Shown piece by piece: positions 24,158 to 32,352 of a stretch of DNA of 64,000 nucleotides; positions within the stretch are counted from its first letter, which is position 1; each line of letters begins with the position of its first letter. The translations under genes and the position numbers were made by a program. Below the pieces are notes generated by a model. That model did not search any database. It was not told the DNA's origin and worked only from the letters and a program-made list of their open reading frames with translations. Origin of the DNA: Arthrobacter sp. StoSoilB19 (GTDB lineage: Bacteria > Actinomycetota > Actinomycetes > Actinomycetales > Micrococcaceae); contig NZ_AP024650.1 of the NCBI RefSeq assembly GCF_019977275.1, positions 1,488,001-1,552,000 on the forward strand, read 5' to 3'.

Positions 24158-24895
24158 ATGGAAGCCGTCAACACTGTCATCCATTCCGAGAAGAACAAGC
24201 GGCGGGTCCTCCTGAAGCTTTCCGGCGAGGTCTTCGGCGGCGGGAAACTCGGTGTCGACCCCGAGACCGTCCGCGACGTCGCCAAGCAGATTGCGGCGGC
24301 CGTCCCGCAGGTGGAAGTGGCCATCGTGGTGGGCGGCGGTAACTTCTTCCGCGGCGCCGAACTGTCCCAGAGCGGCATGGACCGATCCCGCGCCGACTAC
24401 ATGGGCATGCTGGGCACGGTCATGAATTGCCTTGCACTGCAGGATTTCCTGGAGCAGGCGGGCGTGGAAACCCGCGTCCAGAGTGCCATCACCATGGGCC
24501 AGGTGGCCGAGGCCTACATTCCGCGCCGTGCCATCCGCCACATGGAGAAGGGCCGCGTGGTCATCTTCGGCGCCGGCGCCGGCCTGCCCTACTTCTCCAC
24601 CGACACCGTGGCAGCCCAGCGGGCCCTGGAGGTGCATGCCGACGTGGTCCTCATGGCCAAGAGCGGGGTGGACGCCGTGTACACCGCAGACCCCAAGAAG
24701 GACCCCACCGCGGAACGCCTGGAGACCCTGAGCTACGACGATGCGCTGCGCCGCGACATCCGCGTCATGGACCAGACGGCCATGACCATGTGCAAGGACA
24801 ACAACCTCTCCATGGTGGTCTTCGGCATGGAGGGTGAAGGCAACGTCACCCGCGCCATCCTCGGCGAAAAGCTGGGCACGCTGGTCACTGCCTAG
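24158..24895 (+). CDS. pyrH: Uridylate kinase
   Basis: Hexameric UMP kinase of pyrimidine nucleotide synthesis, 245 residues. Family motifs: [14 protein letters not shown] (ATP-binding loop), [36 protein letters not shown] (UMP site), [21 protein letters not shown], and [22 protein letters not shown] 24158 follows GGGAAGG by 5 nt. It sits between tsf and frr as in most actinobacteria. Confidence 0.96.
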   Translation: MEAVNTVIHSEKNKRRVLLKLSGEVFGGGKLGVDPETVRDVAKQIAAAVPQVEVAIVVGGGNFFRGAELSQSGMDRSRADYMGMLGTVMNCLALQDFLEQAGVETRVQSAITMGQVAEAYIPRRAIRHMEKGRVVIFGAGAGLPYFSTDTVAAQRALEVHADVVLMAKSGVDAVYTADPKKDPTAERLETLSYDDALRRDIRVMDQTAMTMCKDNNLSMVVFGMEGEGNVTRAILGEKLGTLVTA

Positions 24896-24921
24896 CTCCG
24901 GCTAGGATGATTCCAGGACAG

Positions 24922-24953
24922 TTCCGTCCCCGCCCCTCCCGGCGGGGACGGAA
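24922..24953 (+). terminator. Perfect 13-bp hairpin between pyrH and frr
   Basis: Arms TTCCGTCCCCGCC and GGCGGGGACGGAA with a 6-nt loop (CCTCCC). It is followed by AACGGCAAC and not by a T-run, so it may be a processing or stability element, or a weak terminator, rather than a standard rho-independent terminator. Confidence 0.75.
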
Positions 24954-25024
24954 ACGGCAACAAAGAACCACGTGAGTGCAGGGAACCGGCGCCCCGGACT
25001 GCACCAGAACCGTCAGGAGAGACC

Positions 25025-25582
25025 GTGATCGAAGATACCTTGCTTGAGGCCGAAGAGAAGATGGACAAGGCGGTTGAGGTAGCCAAGGAAGACTTCGCCT
25101 CCATTCGTACCGGTCGCGCCAATCCCGGCCTCTACAACAAGGTCCTGGTGGACTACTACGGCTCTCCCACCCCGCTGCAGCAGCTGGCCTCCTTCGCCAT
25201 CCCGGACGCCCGGACCATCCTGATCACCCCGTTCGACAAGTCCGCCATGCGCGACATCGAACGCGCACTGAGCGATTCCGAGGTCGGCGCCAACCCGTCC
25301 AACGACGGCAACGTCATCCGGATCACCATCCCGGAGCTGACCAAGGAACGCCGCAAGGAATACGTCAAGATCGTCAAGACCAAGGGCGAAGACGCCAAGA
25401 TCTCCATCCGCAACATCCGCCGCAAGGCAAAGGAGACCCTTGACCGCCTGGTGAAGGACGGCGAGGCCGGCGAAGACGAAGGCACCCGCGCCGAAAAGGA
25501 ACTGGACAGCCTCACCAAGGCACACGTGGACGGCATCGACGAGCTGCTCAAGCGCAAGGAAGCAGAGCTGCTCGAAGTCTGA
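25025..25582 (+). CDS. frr: Ribosome recycling factor
   Basis: Releases the ribosome from mRNA with EF-G after termination. The 185 residues are typical: [60 protein letters not shown] and [20 protein letters not shown] 25025 follows AGGAGA. The stop overlaps the ATG of cdsA by 1 nt (TGATG), so cdsA is translationally coupled. Confidence 0.97.
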   Translation: MIEDTLLEAEEKMDKAVEVAKEDFASIRTGRANPGLYNKVLVDYYGSPTPLQQLASFAIPDARTILITPFDKSAMRDIERALSDSEVGANPSNDGNVIRITIPELTKERRKEYVKIVKTKGEDAKISIRNIRRKAKETLDRLVKDGEAGEDEGTRAEKELDSLTKAHVDGIDELLKRKEAELLEV

Positions 25583-26502
25583 TGGGCCAGGCAGATCAGG
25601 CCCCCGCACCCAGGGCGCGCACACGGGGGAAGCAGCCCAGGAGCAACCCGACGCCAAAGGCCGGGCGGAACCTGCCCGCCGCCGTCGTGGTGGGCCTGGC
25701 GATGCTGCTGGCCGTCCTGGGCGGCCTGCTGTTCATCCCGCTGGCTTTCGTAGCCATCGTCGCGGCCTTCGCCGTTTTTGGCGTGTGGGAGATCTACCGG
25801 GCGTTGGAGCACAACGGGACCAGGATGCCCATCGTGCCGGTCATGACCGGCACGGTGGCCTTGCCTTTCGCCGCCTACTTCGGCGGCATCGAGAGCCAAC
25901 TGTTTGCCCTGCTCCTCAGCGCCGTGGCAGTCCTGCTGTGGCGGTCGATCGAAAGCGCCGCCGGATCGGCCAACAGCATTTTCGCCGGTGTCTTCACGCT
26001 GGGCTGGGTACCGTTCTTCATCAGCTTCGCGGCACTGCCGCTGCATGCCGCCGGTACCACGCCGCTGGGGCTTTGGCCCGGCGGCGCCGCCCCCATCGGT
26101 GCGTGGGAGATTGCCGTCATGCTGCTGCTGGTGGTCTCCAACGACACGTTCGGCTACCTGGTGGGCGCGTCCATCGGCAAGCACCCCATGGCGCCGAAGA
26201 TCAGCCCCAAGAAATCCTGGGAGGGATTCGCAGGGTCCGCGGCGGGCGCCATGCTGATCGGCGTGCTGGCGGCCATCTTCGTGCTGGACAAGCCCTGGTG
26301 GGTAGGGGTGGTGCTGGCGGTGGGAACCGTTGCCGCGGCCACCGCCGGTGACCTTGGCGAATCCATGGTCAAGCGTGAACTGGGCGTCAAGGACATGAGC
26401 AGCATCCTGCCCGGACACGGGGGAGTCATGGACAGGCTGGACTCCATCGTCTTCGCCTCGCCCGTGGCCTTCATCCTGTACGGGCTCGTGGCCGGCGCAT
26501 AA
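25582..26502 (+). CDS. cdsA: Phosphatidate cytidylyltransferase
   Basis: Integral membrane enzyme that makes CDP-diacylglycerol from phosphatidate and CTP, the precursor of all bacterial phospholipids. It has 306 residues: a basic, Pro-rich cytoplasmic leader (1-32), then about eight transmembrane helices. The CdsA signature is complete: SMVKRELGVKDMSSILPGHG followed by GVMDRLD. It begins on the frr stop codon. Confidence 0.95.
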   Translation: MGQADQAPAPRARTRGKQPRSNPTPKAGRNLPAAVVVGLAMLLAVLGGLLFIPLAFVAIVAAFAVFGVWEIYRALEHNGTRMPIVPVMTGTVALPFAAYFGGIESQLFALLLSAVAVLLWRSIESAAGSANSIFAGVFTLGWVPFFISFAALPLHAAGTTPLGLWPGGAAPIGAWEIAVMLLLVVSNDTFGYLVGASIGKHPMAPKISPKKSWEGFAGSAAGAMLIGVLAAIFVLDKPWWVGVVLAVGTVAAATAGDLGESMVKRELGVKDMSSILPGHGGVMDRLDSIVFASPVAFILYGLVAGA

Positions 26503-26621
26503 CCCATCAGTCCCGGCACAACCGGGCGTCCGACATAAAAAGGGCCCGGGCGGCTGAAGCAACCCCGGCATCCTAGACTGGTGCGGAAGCACTACGGCTG
26601 AAGAGCATTGAAGGAATCGAA

Positions 26622-27206
26622 GTGGCATTGGACATTCATCGGCAAATCCCTGCGTCCTTTGAGCGCGTGCAGCGCAGTGAGTACGGGTACAACGCCAAGC
26701 AGGTGGACGAGTTCCTGCAGCGGGCGCGGGTCTCGCTGGAAACACCCCATGCCGCCACCGACCCCGTCAACAGCGCCGATGTCAGGGCCGTGTCCTTCGA
26801 CCCCGTCAAGGGCGGCTACTCCGCGGCCGTCGTGGACGCCGCACTGGACCGGCTGGAGGACGCCTTCGCCCGCCGGGAACGGGATGAGCTCATCGCGGCC
26901 CAGGGCGAGGAAGCCTGGCTGCGCGAGATCGGAAGCCTCTCCGGCATCCTCCGGGGACGGCTGCACCGGCCGGACGGTGACCGCTTCCGCCGGCCCACCA
27001 AGAAGAAGGCCCGCAGTTACAACACGGCCGACGTCGACCGGCTGTGCCACGAACTTGTCGCCTACCTCGAACAGGACAAGCCGTTGAGCGTGGACAGCGT
27101 GCGCCGCGCAGTCTTCCGCCCGGCGGTTGGCCAGGATGGCTACGAGGAATCCCAAGTGGATGCCTTCCTGGACCGCGTCGTCGAACTGATGGCTGCCATC
27201 GACTGA
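26622..27206 (+). CDS. DivIVA-domain protein
   Basis: A 194-residue protein containing several DivIVA-like helices: FERVQRSEYGYNAKQVDEFL (13-32), FDPVKGGYSAAVVDAALDRL (59-78), RSYNTADVDRLCHELVAYL (about 131-149) and VFRPAVGQDGYEESQVDAFL (about 165-184). The repeated [Y/F]xxxxVDxFLDR pattern is diagnostic. Such proteins bind curved membranes or act in polar growth; here the long coiled-coil of true DivIVA/Wag31 is missing, so it is a shorter relative. GTG 26622 follows GAAGGAA. It lies alone 120 bp after cdsA and converges with the next gene. Confidence 0.8.
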   Translation: MALDIHRQIPASFERVQRSEYGYNAKQVDEFLQRARVSLETPHAATDPVNSADVRAVSFDPVKGGYSAAVVDAALDRLEDAFARRERDELIAAQGEEAWLREIGSLSGILRGRLHRPDGDRFRRPTKKKARSYNTADVDRLCHELVAYLEQDKPLSVDSVRRAVFRPAVGQDGYEESQVDAFLDRVVELMAAID

Positions 27207-27226
27207 CGGGCCACGCCCCGCAGCCG

Positions 27227-27919
27227 CTATTCCCGGTCCCGCGGCGGAGTGGGGGAGAGCGGCGCAAAACGACGCCATACATCGCGATAGCCCCTGTACC
27301 CCTTCACGGCGGCCACGCCGAGGAACCCTGCACCGCATGCGGCGCCCGCCACAATGGCTGCCGCCATACCCGCTCCGGCCAGAGTCACCAGCAGGCCCGA
27401 AAGGATGGCAATCAAGGCGGCGTTCGCCGTCGCCATGAAGATCATGCTGCTGCCCGCCACATGGCTGAAGCTGCCCCTGCCCCCAAAGAAGTAGTAAGTC
27501 TGCCGGGAGCCTGCCTCGTCGTCGTGGTGCGCAGCCATCAGGTACGGTGCCACTCCCGGATCAAGGTCCACGTAGGCAGCCCGCAACCTGTTCATGGCCG
27601 TGACGTACATGAGGTCCTCGTGCGCCACGTTCATGACCCGGAGCTGGGTCAGGAGCCCGATCGCCACGTCGATGAAGAGAATAACCACGGCCAGCAGGAC
27701 AAAGGCATCCGAAAACCCCGTGGCCTGCCCCACCAGCGCCACGCTGACCAGGCTTGCCGACGTAAAGGTGAGGAACATGCTGATGCGGGTCAGTACCTCG
27801 CCTTGGGCCGTGCTGCGGGATGCCAGCAGGCCCCAGTGTTCCGTGGCGAGCAGCTGCGCACGCACGGAGGCCGGAACTGCACCATGCTGGTCGGACGTAC
27901 CGCCGTCCTGGGTGGACAT
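27227..27919 (-). CDS. Four-helix membrane protein, unknown
   Basis: A 230-residue membrane protein I do not recognise. Two helical hairpins are seen, at about 46-92 (ISMFLTFTSASLVSVALVG and FVLLAVVILFIDVAIGLL) and about 160-205 (MIFMATANAALIAILSGLLV and AAAIVAGAACGAGFLGVAAV), with a central cytoplasmic or periplasmic segment of about 65 residues containing HEDLMYVTAMNRLRAAYVDL. The C-terminus is basic and Pro-rich. It starts 4 nt after the stop of the symporter, with GGAGGACAA upstream of the ATG, and so ends the kinase-regulator-DUF485-symporter operon. The 2+2 layout recalls some membrane effectors, but no cyclase or sensor is near. Confidence 0.6.
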   Translation of the reverse strand: MSTQDGGTSDQHGAVPASVRAQLLATEHWGLLASRSTAQGEVLTRISMFLTFTSASLVSVALVGQATGFSDAFVLLAVVILFIDVAIGLLTQLRVMNVAHEDLMYVTAMNRLRAAYVDLDPGVAPYLMAAHHDDEAGSRQTYYFFGGRGSFSHVAGSSMIFMATANAALIAILSGLLVTLAGAGMAAAIVAGAACGAGFLGVAAVKGYRGYRDVWRRFAPLSPTPPRDRE

Positions 27920-27923
27920 GGCG

Positions 27924-29405
27924 TTATTGTCCTCCCGGCCCCCGTTCGGTGGCCAGCGGCCGCTCCGGGGTATGGAGGCGGGTCATGATCCGCGGCATCG
28001 TGGCGGGAACCCGGTGGGAGGTGGCCCGGGACACGATGACCATGACGGCGAAGGCGGCAGGCACGCTCCACGCCGCAGGCTGCGCGAGCCACGCGGGTGT
28101 CTGCACCGAACCGGCCACGGAGCCCGCAATCATTGCCCCGCCGCACAGCGCCCCGCCGGTCAGCATGCCGGCGATGGCCCCGGCGTCGGTCAGGCCGCGC
28201 CACCAGATGCCCAGCAGCAGGACCGGGCACACGGTGGAAGCGGTGAAGGCGAAGACCAGGCCCACGCTGCCGGCCAGTGCCAGGGATCCCGTCATGAAGG
28301 CAAAGCCAAGGGGGACGACGGCGGACACGACGGCGGCGAGGCGGAAACCGCGGACGCTGCCGCCCAGGACGTCCTGGCTGATGACGCCGGCAAGCGACAC
28401 CACCAGGCCCGACGTGGTGGACAGGAACGCGGCGAAGGCGCCCGCCACCACCAGGGCAGAGAGCAGGTCCCCGGGCATCCCGCCGACGAGTTCACCCGGC
28501 AGCCGCAGGACCATGGCGTCCGGCTGTCCGGAACGGGCCAGGCCGGGTGCGTACATGCGGGCCACCAGGCCGTAGGCCGTGGGGAAGAGGTAGAACACGG
28601 ACAGCAGGCCCAGGACGATCAGGGTGGTGCGCCGCGCCGAGTGCCCGTCCGGATTGGTGTAGAAACGCACCAGCACGTGCGGCAGCCCCAGGGTGCCGAA
28701 CAGCAGGGCCACCAGCAGGGACACGTTCTGGTACAGCCCGGCGGGTGCCAGGTCCGTGGGGTTGACCGCCGGCGCGGACTGCGGCTGGGCCCCGTGGCCC
28801 GCCAGCACGAAGATGATGAACAGGATGGGCACGGCCAGGGCGGTCAGCTTGAGCCAGTACTGGAACGCCTGGACAAAGGTTATGGACCGCATTCCGCCGG
28901 CCACCACCGTCAGGCAAACCACCACCACGACGGCCACGGAACCCACCCAGGACGGCAGGCCCGTGGCGATGTGGATGGTCAGGGCCGCTCCGTGGAGCTG
29001 CGGGACGATATACAGCCACCCCACCACAACCACCACCAGGCTGGTAACCCTCCGCACCGTCCTGGAAGAGAGCCGTGATTCGGTAAAGTCCGGGATGGTG
29101 TAGGCGCCCGAACGCCGCAGCGGCGCGGCGACGAAGAGCAGCAGCATCAGGTAGCCGGCGGTGTATCCCACCGGGAACCAAAGCGCGTCGGTCCCGGACA
29201 GCAGGATGAGCCCGGCCACGCCCAGGAAGCTGGCGGCGGACAGGTACTCGCCGCCGATCGCCGACGCGTTCCACCACGGCCGCACGGTGCGCGAGGCAAC
29301 GTAGAAGTCCCCCGTGGTGCGTGAGATCCGCAGCCCGTAGAAACCAATAATGGCCGTGGCAAGGGACACCACCGCCACGGCTGCCATGGCGACGCCGGCA
29401 TTCAC
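27924..29405 (-). CDS. Sodium/solute symporter (SSS), ActP/MctC-like, copy 1
   Basis: A 493-residue transporter with about 13 helices. The first conserved loop TTGDFYVASRTVRPWWNASA and GGEYLSAASFLGVAGLILLSG match acetate/monocarboxylate symporters. GLPHVLVRFYTNPDGHSARR matches the equivalent loop of copy 2 (LPHVLMRFYTVPTAKEARKS). The likely role is sodium-coupled uptake of a short carboxylate. GTG 29405 is the start. It lies 34 nt after a DUF485 gene, its usual small partner, in an operon led by the sensor kinase. Confidence 0.88.
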   Translation of the reverse strand: MNAGVAMAAVAVVSLATAIIGFYGLRISRTTGDFYVASRTVRPWWNASAIGGEYLSAASFLGVAGLILLSGTDALWFPVGYTAGYLMLLLFVAAPLRRSGAYTIPDFTESRLSSRTVRRVTSLVVVVVGWLYIVPQLHGAALTIHIATGLPSWVGSVAVVVVVCLTVVAGGMRSITFVQAFQYWLKLTALAVPILFIIFVLAGHGAQPQSAPAVNPTDLAPAGLYQNVSLLVALLFGTLGLPHVLVRFYTNPDGHSARRTTLIVLGLLSVFYLFPTAYGLVARMYAPGLARSGQPDAMVLRLPGELVGGMPGDLLSALVVAGAFAAFLSTTSGLVVSLAGVISQDVLGGSVRGFRLAAVVSAVVPLGFAFMTGSLALAGSVGLVFAFTASTVCPVLLLGIWWRGLTDAGAIAGMLTGGALCGGAMIAGSVAGSVQTPAWLAQPAAWSVPAAFAVMVIVSRATSHRVPATMPRIMTRLHTPERPLATERGPGGQ

Positions 29406-29439
29406 CCGTACCTCACCGGGTTGTGGTGCGAACGCGTGT

Positions 29440-29811
29440 TCATGGTTCGCCGGCCAGGTCCCGGTAGCGGGCCTCGTTGCGCGCCGCAGTCCTGACGTAC
29501 AGCCAGGCGCTCAACCCGATCACCGGGTAGATCCCAACCCCCAGCAGGAGCCAGCCGAACGGGAGGCCGCCGATCCGGGTTTCGGCCAGGCCGGGAACCA
29601 CCACAAGGATCAACGGGAAAGCGGCAAGGATCAGCAGGAAGCCGCCCGCCACCACCAGGGCCAGCCGCAGCTGGGACCTGATGAGGGAGCGGACGAACAC
29701 CTGACCCACCTCGGAATCCTGTGCGGCTTCACGCGATTCGAGCGAACGCCGCCCGCCCTGCGCCGGGGACCGGGGGAAAGCGTGCGGTGCGGTGACCCGG
29801 ACGCGGCTCAT
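29440..29811 (-). CDS. DUF485-type small membrane protein, copy 1
   Basis: A 123-residue protein with two transmembrane helices (about 53-74 and 82-104) joined by ETRIGGLPFGW. The N-terminal 45 residues are hydrophilic, and the C-terminus is short and charged (RTAARNEARYRDL). DUF485 proteins are regularly encoded directly before SSS acetate-type symporters, as here. ATG 29811 overlaps the stop of the response regulator gene (ATGA). An in-frame reading farther upstream is Gly/Arg/His-rich and not credible. Confidence 0.8.
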   Translation of the reverse strand: MSRVRVTAPHAFPRSPAQGGRRSLESREAAQDSEVGQVFVRSLIRSQLRLALVVAGGFLLILAAFPLILVVVPGLAETRIGGLPFGWLLLGVGIYPVIGLSAWLYVRTAARNEARYRDLAGEP

Positions 29812-30524
29812 GCGTGCGGCCTGATCCTGGTGGCCTCCAGCCTTTCCCGCACGGTGGGCAGGTGCCGCCTGCTGATGGGGAGGCCCGCGCCCGCCACCGT
29901 GACGCGCGGCCCGTCGGCCGCCAGCTTCATTGAGGACACATGCTTCAGTGCCACCAGGTAGGAGCGGTGGGTGCGGATGAAGCCGGCGTCCGCCCATTGC
30001 TGTTCAAGGTCGGCCAGCGGCACCCGGATGAGGTAGCTGGCATCGGCGGTGTGCAGCCGCGCGTAGTCCCCCTGCGCCTGGACGTAGGTGACGTCGTCGC
30101 GGCGGATCATCCTGGTGGTCCCGCCCTGGTCAACCGTGATCATCTCCGGTGCCGCGCCGCCGTCGCGCAGTTCACTGATCCGCCCCACGGAGCGGGCCAG
30201 GCGCTCGGCACGCACCGGCTTGAGCAGGTAGTCCACGGCGGCGAGTTCGAACGCCGCCAGGGCGTGCTCCTCGTCGGCGGTGACAAAGACAACGGCCGGG
30301 GGATTGCTGCTCCGGGCGATGGCGCCGGCGATGTCCAGGCCGGACACGGCGGGCATATGGATGTCCAGGAAGACGGCGTCGATGCTCCCGGCGGACAGGG
30401 CCGTGAGTGCTTCAGCGCCGGACGTCGCCCGCAGCACCTTGCCGATGCGTTCGTCCCTGCCCAGCAGGAACGCCAGTTCCTCAACGGCGGGCAGCTCATC
30501 ATCAACGACGAGGACGTTAATCAT
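29808..30524 (-). CDS. LytTR-type response regulator
   Basis: A 238-residue DNA-binding response regulator. The receiver domain (1-120) has the acidic pair D8-D9, phospho-acceptor D54 in VFLDIHMP and the conserved Lys in DYLLKPV. The LytTR DNA-binding domain covers about 130-235 (VTYVQAQGDYARLHTADASY, FIRTHRSYLVALKHV, LPISRRHLPTVRERL). It is encoded after its sensor kinase with a short gap and overlaps the DUF485 gene, so the operon controls, and probably is controlled by, the transporter signal. Confidence 0.93.
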   Translation of the reverse strand: MINVLVVDDELPAVEELAFLLGRDERIGKVLRATSGAEALTALSAGSIDAVFLDIHMPAVSGLDIAGAIARSSNPPAVVFVTADEEHALAAFELAAVDYLLKPVRAERLARSVGRISELRDGGAAPEMITVDQGGTTRMIRRDDVTYVQAQGDYARLHTADASYLIRVPLADLEQQWADAGFIRTHRSYLVALKHVSSMKLAADGPRVTVAGAGLPISRRHLPTVRERLEATRIRPHA

Positions 30525-30557
30525 TCTCCTAGGGTACTTCCAGCTGCAGCGGCCGCC

Positions 30558-31739
30558 TCACGCATCGTGCCCGGGCTGGGACTTTGGCACCCGCATGGTG
30601 ATCAGCGTTCCCTCACCGGGCGCGGTTTCCACCACCAGTCCATGGTCGTTGCCGTACACCTGCCGGAGGCGGGCATCGACGTTCCGCAGCCCCACGTGGT
30701 CCCCGTCCGCATGCCCCGCCAGCACCGACCGGAGCTGCTCCGGGTCCATTCCCACGCCATCGTCCTCAATGGTGACTTCCGCGAATGCGCCGGCGTCCTC
30801 GGCGGTGATGCTGATATGACCGGGTCCCGCCTTGGCCTCGAGCCCGTGCCGGACGGCGTTCTCGACCAGTGGTTGGAGGCTGAGGAAGGGGATGACGGTG
30901 CTGAGCACTTCGGGGGCGATGCGCAGGCTGACCTGCACGCGCTCACCAAACCGGGCCCGTTCCAGCAGCAGGTAGCGGTCGATGCAGCGAAGCTCCTCTG
31001 CGAGGGTGGTGAAGTCGCCGTGCCGGCGGAAGGAGTAGCGGGTGAAGTCCGCGAACTCCACCACCAGCTCCCTGGCCCGTTCAGGGTCCGTATTGATGAA
31101 CGACGCGATGGCGTTCAGTGAGTTGTAGATGAAGTGCGGGCTGATCTGGGCACGCAGCGCCCGCACTTCCGCCTCCATCAGCAGGGTGCGGGACGCGTCC
31201 AGTTCCGCGAGCTCCACCTGCACCGCCACCCAGTCGGCCACTTCCCCCGTCGCCCTGACCAGGCCCGCCCCGGCGGAAGGAGCGAAGGCGGCCACGGCGC
31301 CGACTATTCGGGTGCCGGCCCGCACCGGGGCGACGACGCCGGCAAGGCGGCCGCCCGTTCCGTCCACACCTGCGGAGAGGACAGCGGTCCGGCCCGACGA
31401 AAGGACCCCTGCGGCGAGTTCCATCAGGTGCGGCCGGATGTCCTCGGCGCCCCCGTCCCAGGCCAGCACGCTGGACGTGTCCGTGATCGCCAGGGCGTCG
31501 CAGCCCAGGAGGGTGCGCAGCTGCCTGCTGGCTTTGGCAGCGCCGGCCGGGTTCAGGCCGCGGCGCAGGTGCTGCCCGGCCTGGGATGCCGCGTGGAGCG
31601 TGTGGTAGGTGGCGCGCTCGGCGTCAGTGCCAAGGTCCCTGAAGGAGCGGAGCACCTTCAGGCCCACGCCGACGACGACGGCAATGGCCATGGCGATCAC
31701 CGCAACGGCCGCAGCGGTGAGGAGGGGGGAGTCCGGCAT
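30558..31739 (-). CDS. LytS-type sensor histidine kinase
   Basis: A 393-residue kinase. Residues about 5-28 form a single membrane segment, about 75-180 a GAF-like sensor (LLGCDALAITDTSSVLAWDG ... GVVAPVRAGTRIVGAVAAF), then the His_kinase motif QISPHFIYNSLNAIASF with H202, and an HATPase domain with LQPLVENAVRHGLE and EDDGVGMD. ATG 31739 is chosen because TACGCT lies 7 nt upstream and the residues before it are not conserved in character. The kinase lacks the multi-helix 5TM sensor of LytS, so it senses through the soluble domain or through partner proteins. Confidence 0.9.
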   Translation of the reverse strand: MPDSPLLTAAAVAVIAMAIAVVVGVGLKVLRSFRDLGTDAERATYHTLHAASQAGQHLRRGLNPAGAAKASRQLRTLLGCDALAITDTSSVLAWDGGAEDIRPHLMELAAGVLSSGRTAVLSAGVDGTGGRLAGVVAPVRAGTRIVGAVAAFAPSAGAGLVRATGEVADWVAVQVELAELDASRTLLMEAEVRALRAQISPHFIYNSLNAIASFINTDPERARELVVEFADFTRYSFRRHGDFTTLAEELRCIDRYLLLERARFGERVQVSLRIAPEVLSTVIPFLSLQPLVENAVRHGLEAKAGPGHISITAEDAGAFAEVTIEDDGVGMDPEQLRSVLAGHADGDHVGLRNVDARLRQVYGNDHGLVVETAPGEGTLITMRVPKSQPGHDA

Positions 31740-31971
31740 GGTGCCCAGCGTAGCGGCGGGTGCCGTTTGCCGCAGCATCGCGACCGTTGAGCGACCGTGG
31801 GCGGCGAAGTTCTGGAACGGGCAGGCCGGCAGCGGCAGAGTGATTGGTGTCACATCTGCGGTGTTCCTGTGCAGTGCCTCTGCGCAGTGTCCCTGTCCGA
31901 AGCCCCAGCCCGGGGCCTTCGTCCCAGGGCCTGCCGCCCGGTGTGTACCGGCAACTCAATGAGGAGGAATC
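31740..31971. promoter_or_regulatory. Divergent control region with LytTR-like repeats
   Basis: A 232-bp region between the kinase operon and the second DUF485-symporter pair. On the plus strand, ACCGTTGAG (31783) and ACCGTGGGC (31794) repeat at 11 bp, and a third CCGTTT lies at 31763, all about two or one helix turns apart. The first fits the LytTR half-site pattern. They lie just upstream of the -35 position of the kinase promoter (-10 box TACGCT, complement of 31747-31752). Confidence 0.45.
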
Positions 31972-32352
31972 ATGGGTAATGATGCCCATACTCCGGACGC
32001 AGCGGCGTCCGTGGACTTCGAGCAGGTCCAGTCGACGGGGCAGTTCCAGGAATTGCGCAGGCGTCACCGCAGCTTTGTCTTCCCCATGGCAGTGGCCTTC
32101 CTGCTGTGGTACTTCGCCTATGTTCTGCTCGCCGACTACGCGGTGGGGTTCATGTCCACCAAGGTCTGGGGCAACATCAACGTGGGCCTGATCCTGGGCC
32201 TGCTCCAGTTCATCTCGACCTTTGCCATCACCGGCTGGTACGTCCACTACTCGAACCGGAAACTGGACCCCATCGCCTCGGAAATCAGGCATGAGATCGA
32301 GGGCCACGAATTCGATAAGAATGGAAACCGAGTGGGCGGAGCCAACAAATGA
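31972..32352 (+). CDS. DUF485 family membrane protein, copy 2
   Basis: A 126-residue protein with two helices (about 38-58 and 70-95) and the family pattern FQELRRRHRSFVFPMAVAFL, AYVLLADYAVGFM and GLLQFISTFAITGWYVHYSN, which is closer to the DUF485 consensus than copy 1. GAGGAGGAA precedes the ATG. The stop overlaps the symporter start by 4 nt (ATGA). Confidence 0.92.
   Translation: MGNDAHTPDAAASVDFEQVQSTGQFQELRRRHRSFVFPMAVAFLLWYFAYVLLADYAVGFMSTKVWGNINVGLILGLLQFISTFAITGWYVHYSNRKLDPIASEIRHEIEGHEFDKNGNRVGGANK

Noticed and set aside
27227..27919. Four-helix protein considered as a membrane effector of an anti-phage signalling system
   Set aside because: No cyclase, nucleotide sensor or other defence gene is adjacent; the gene clearly belongs to the symporter operon.
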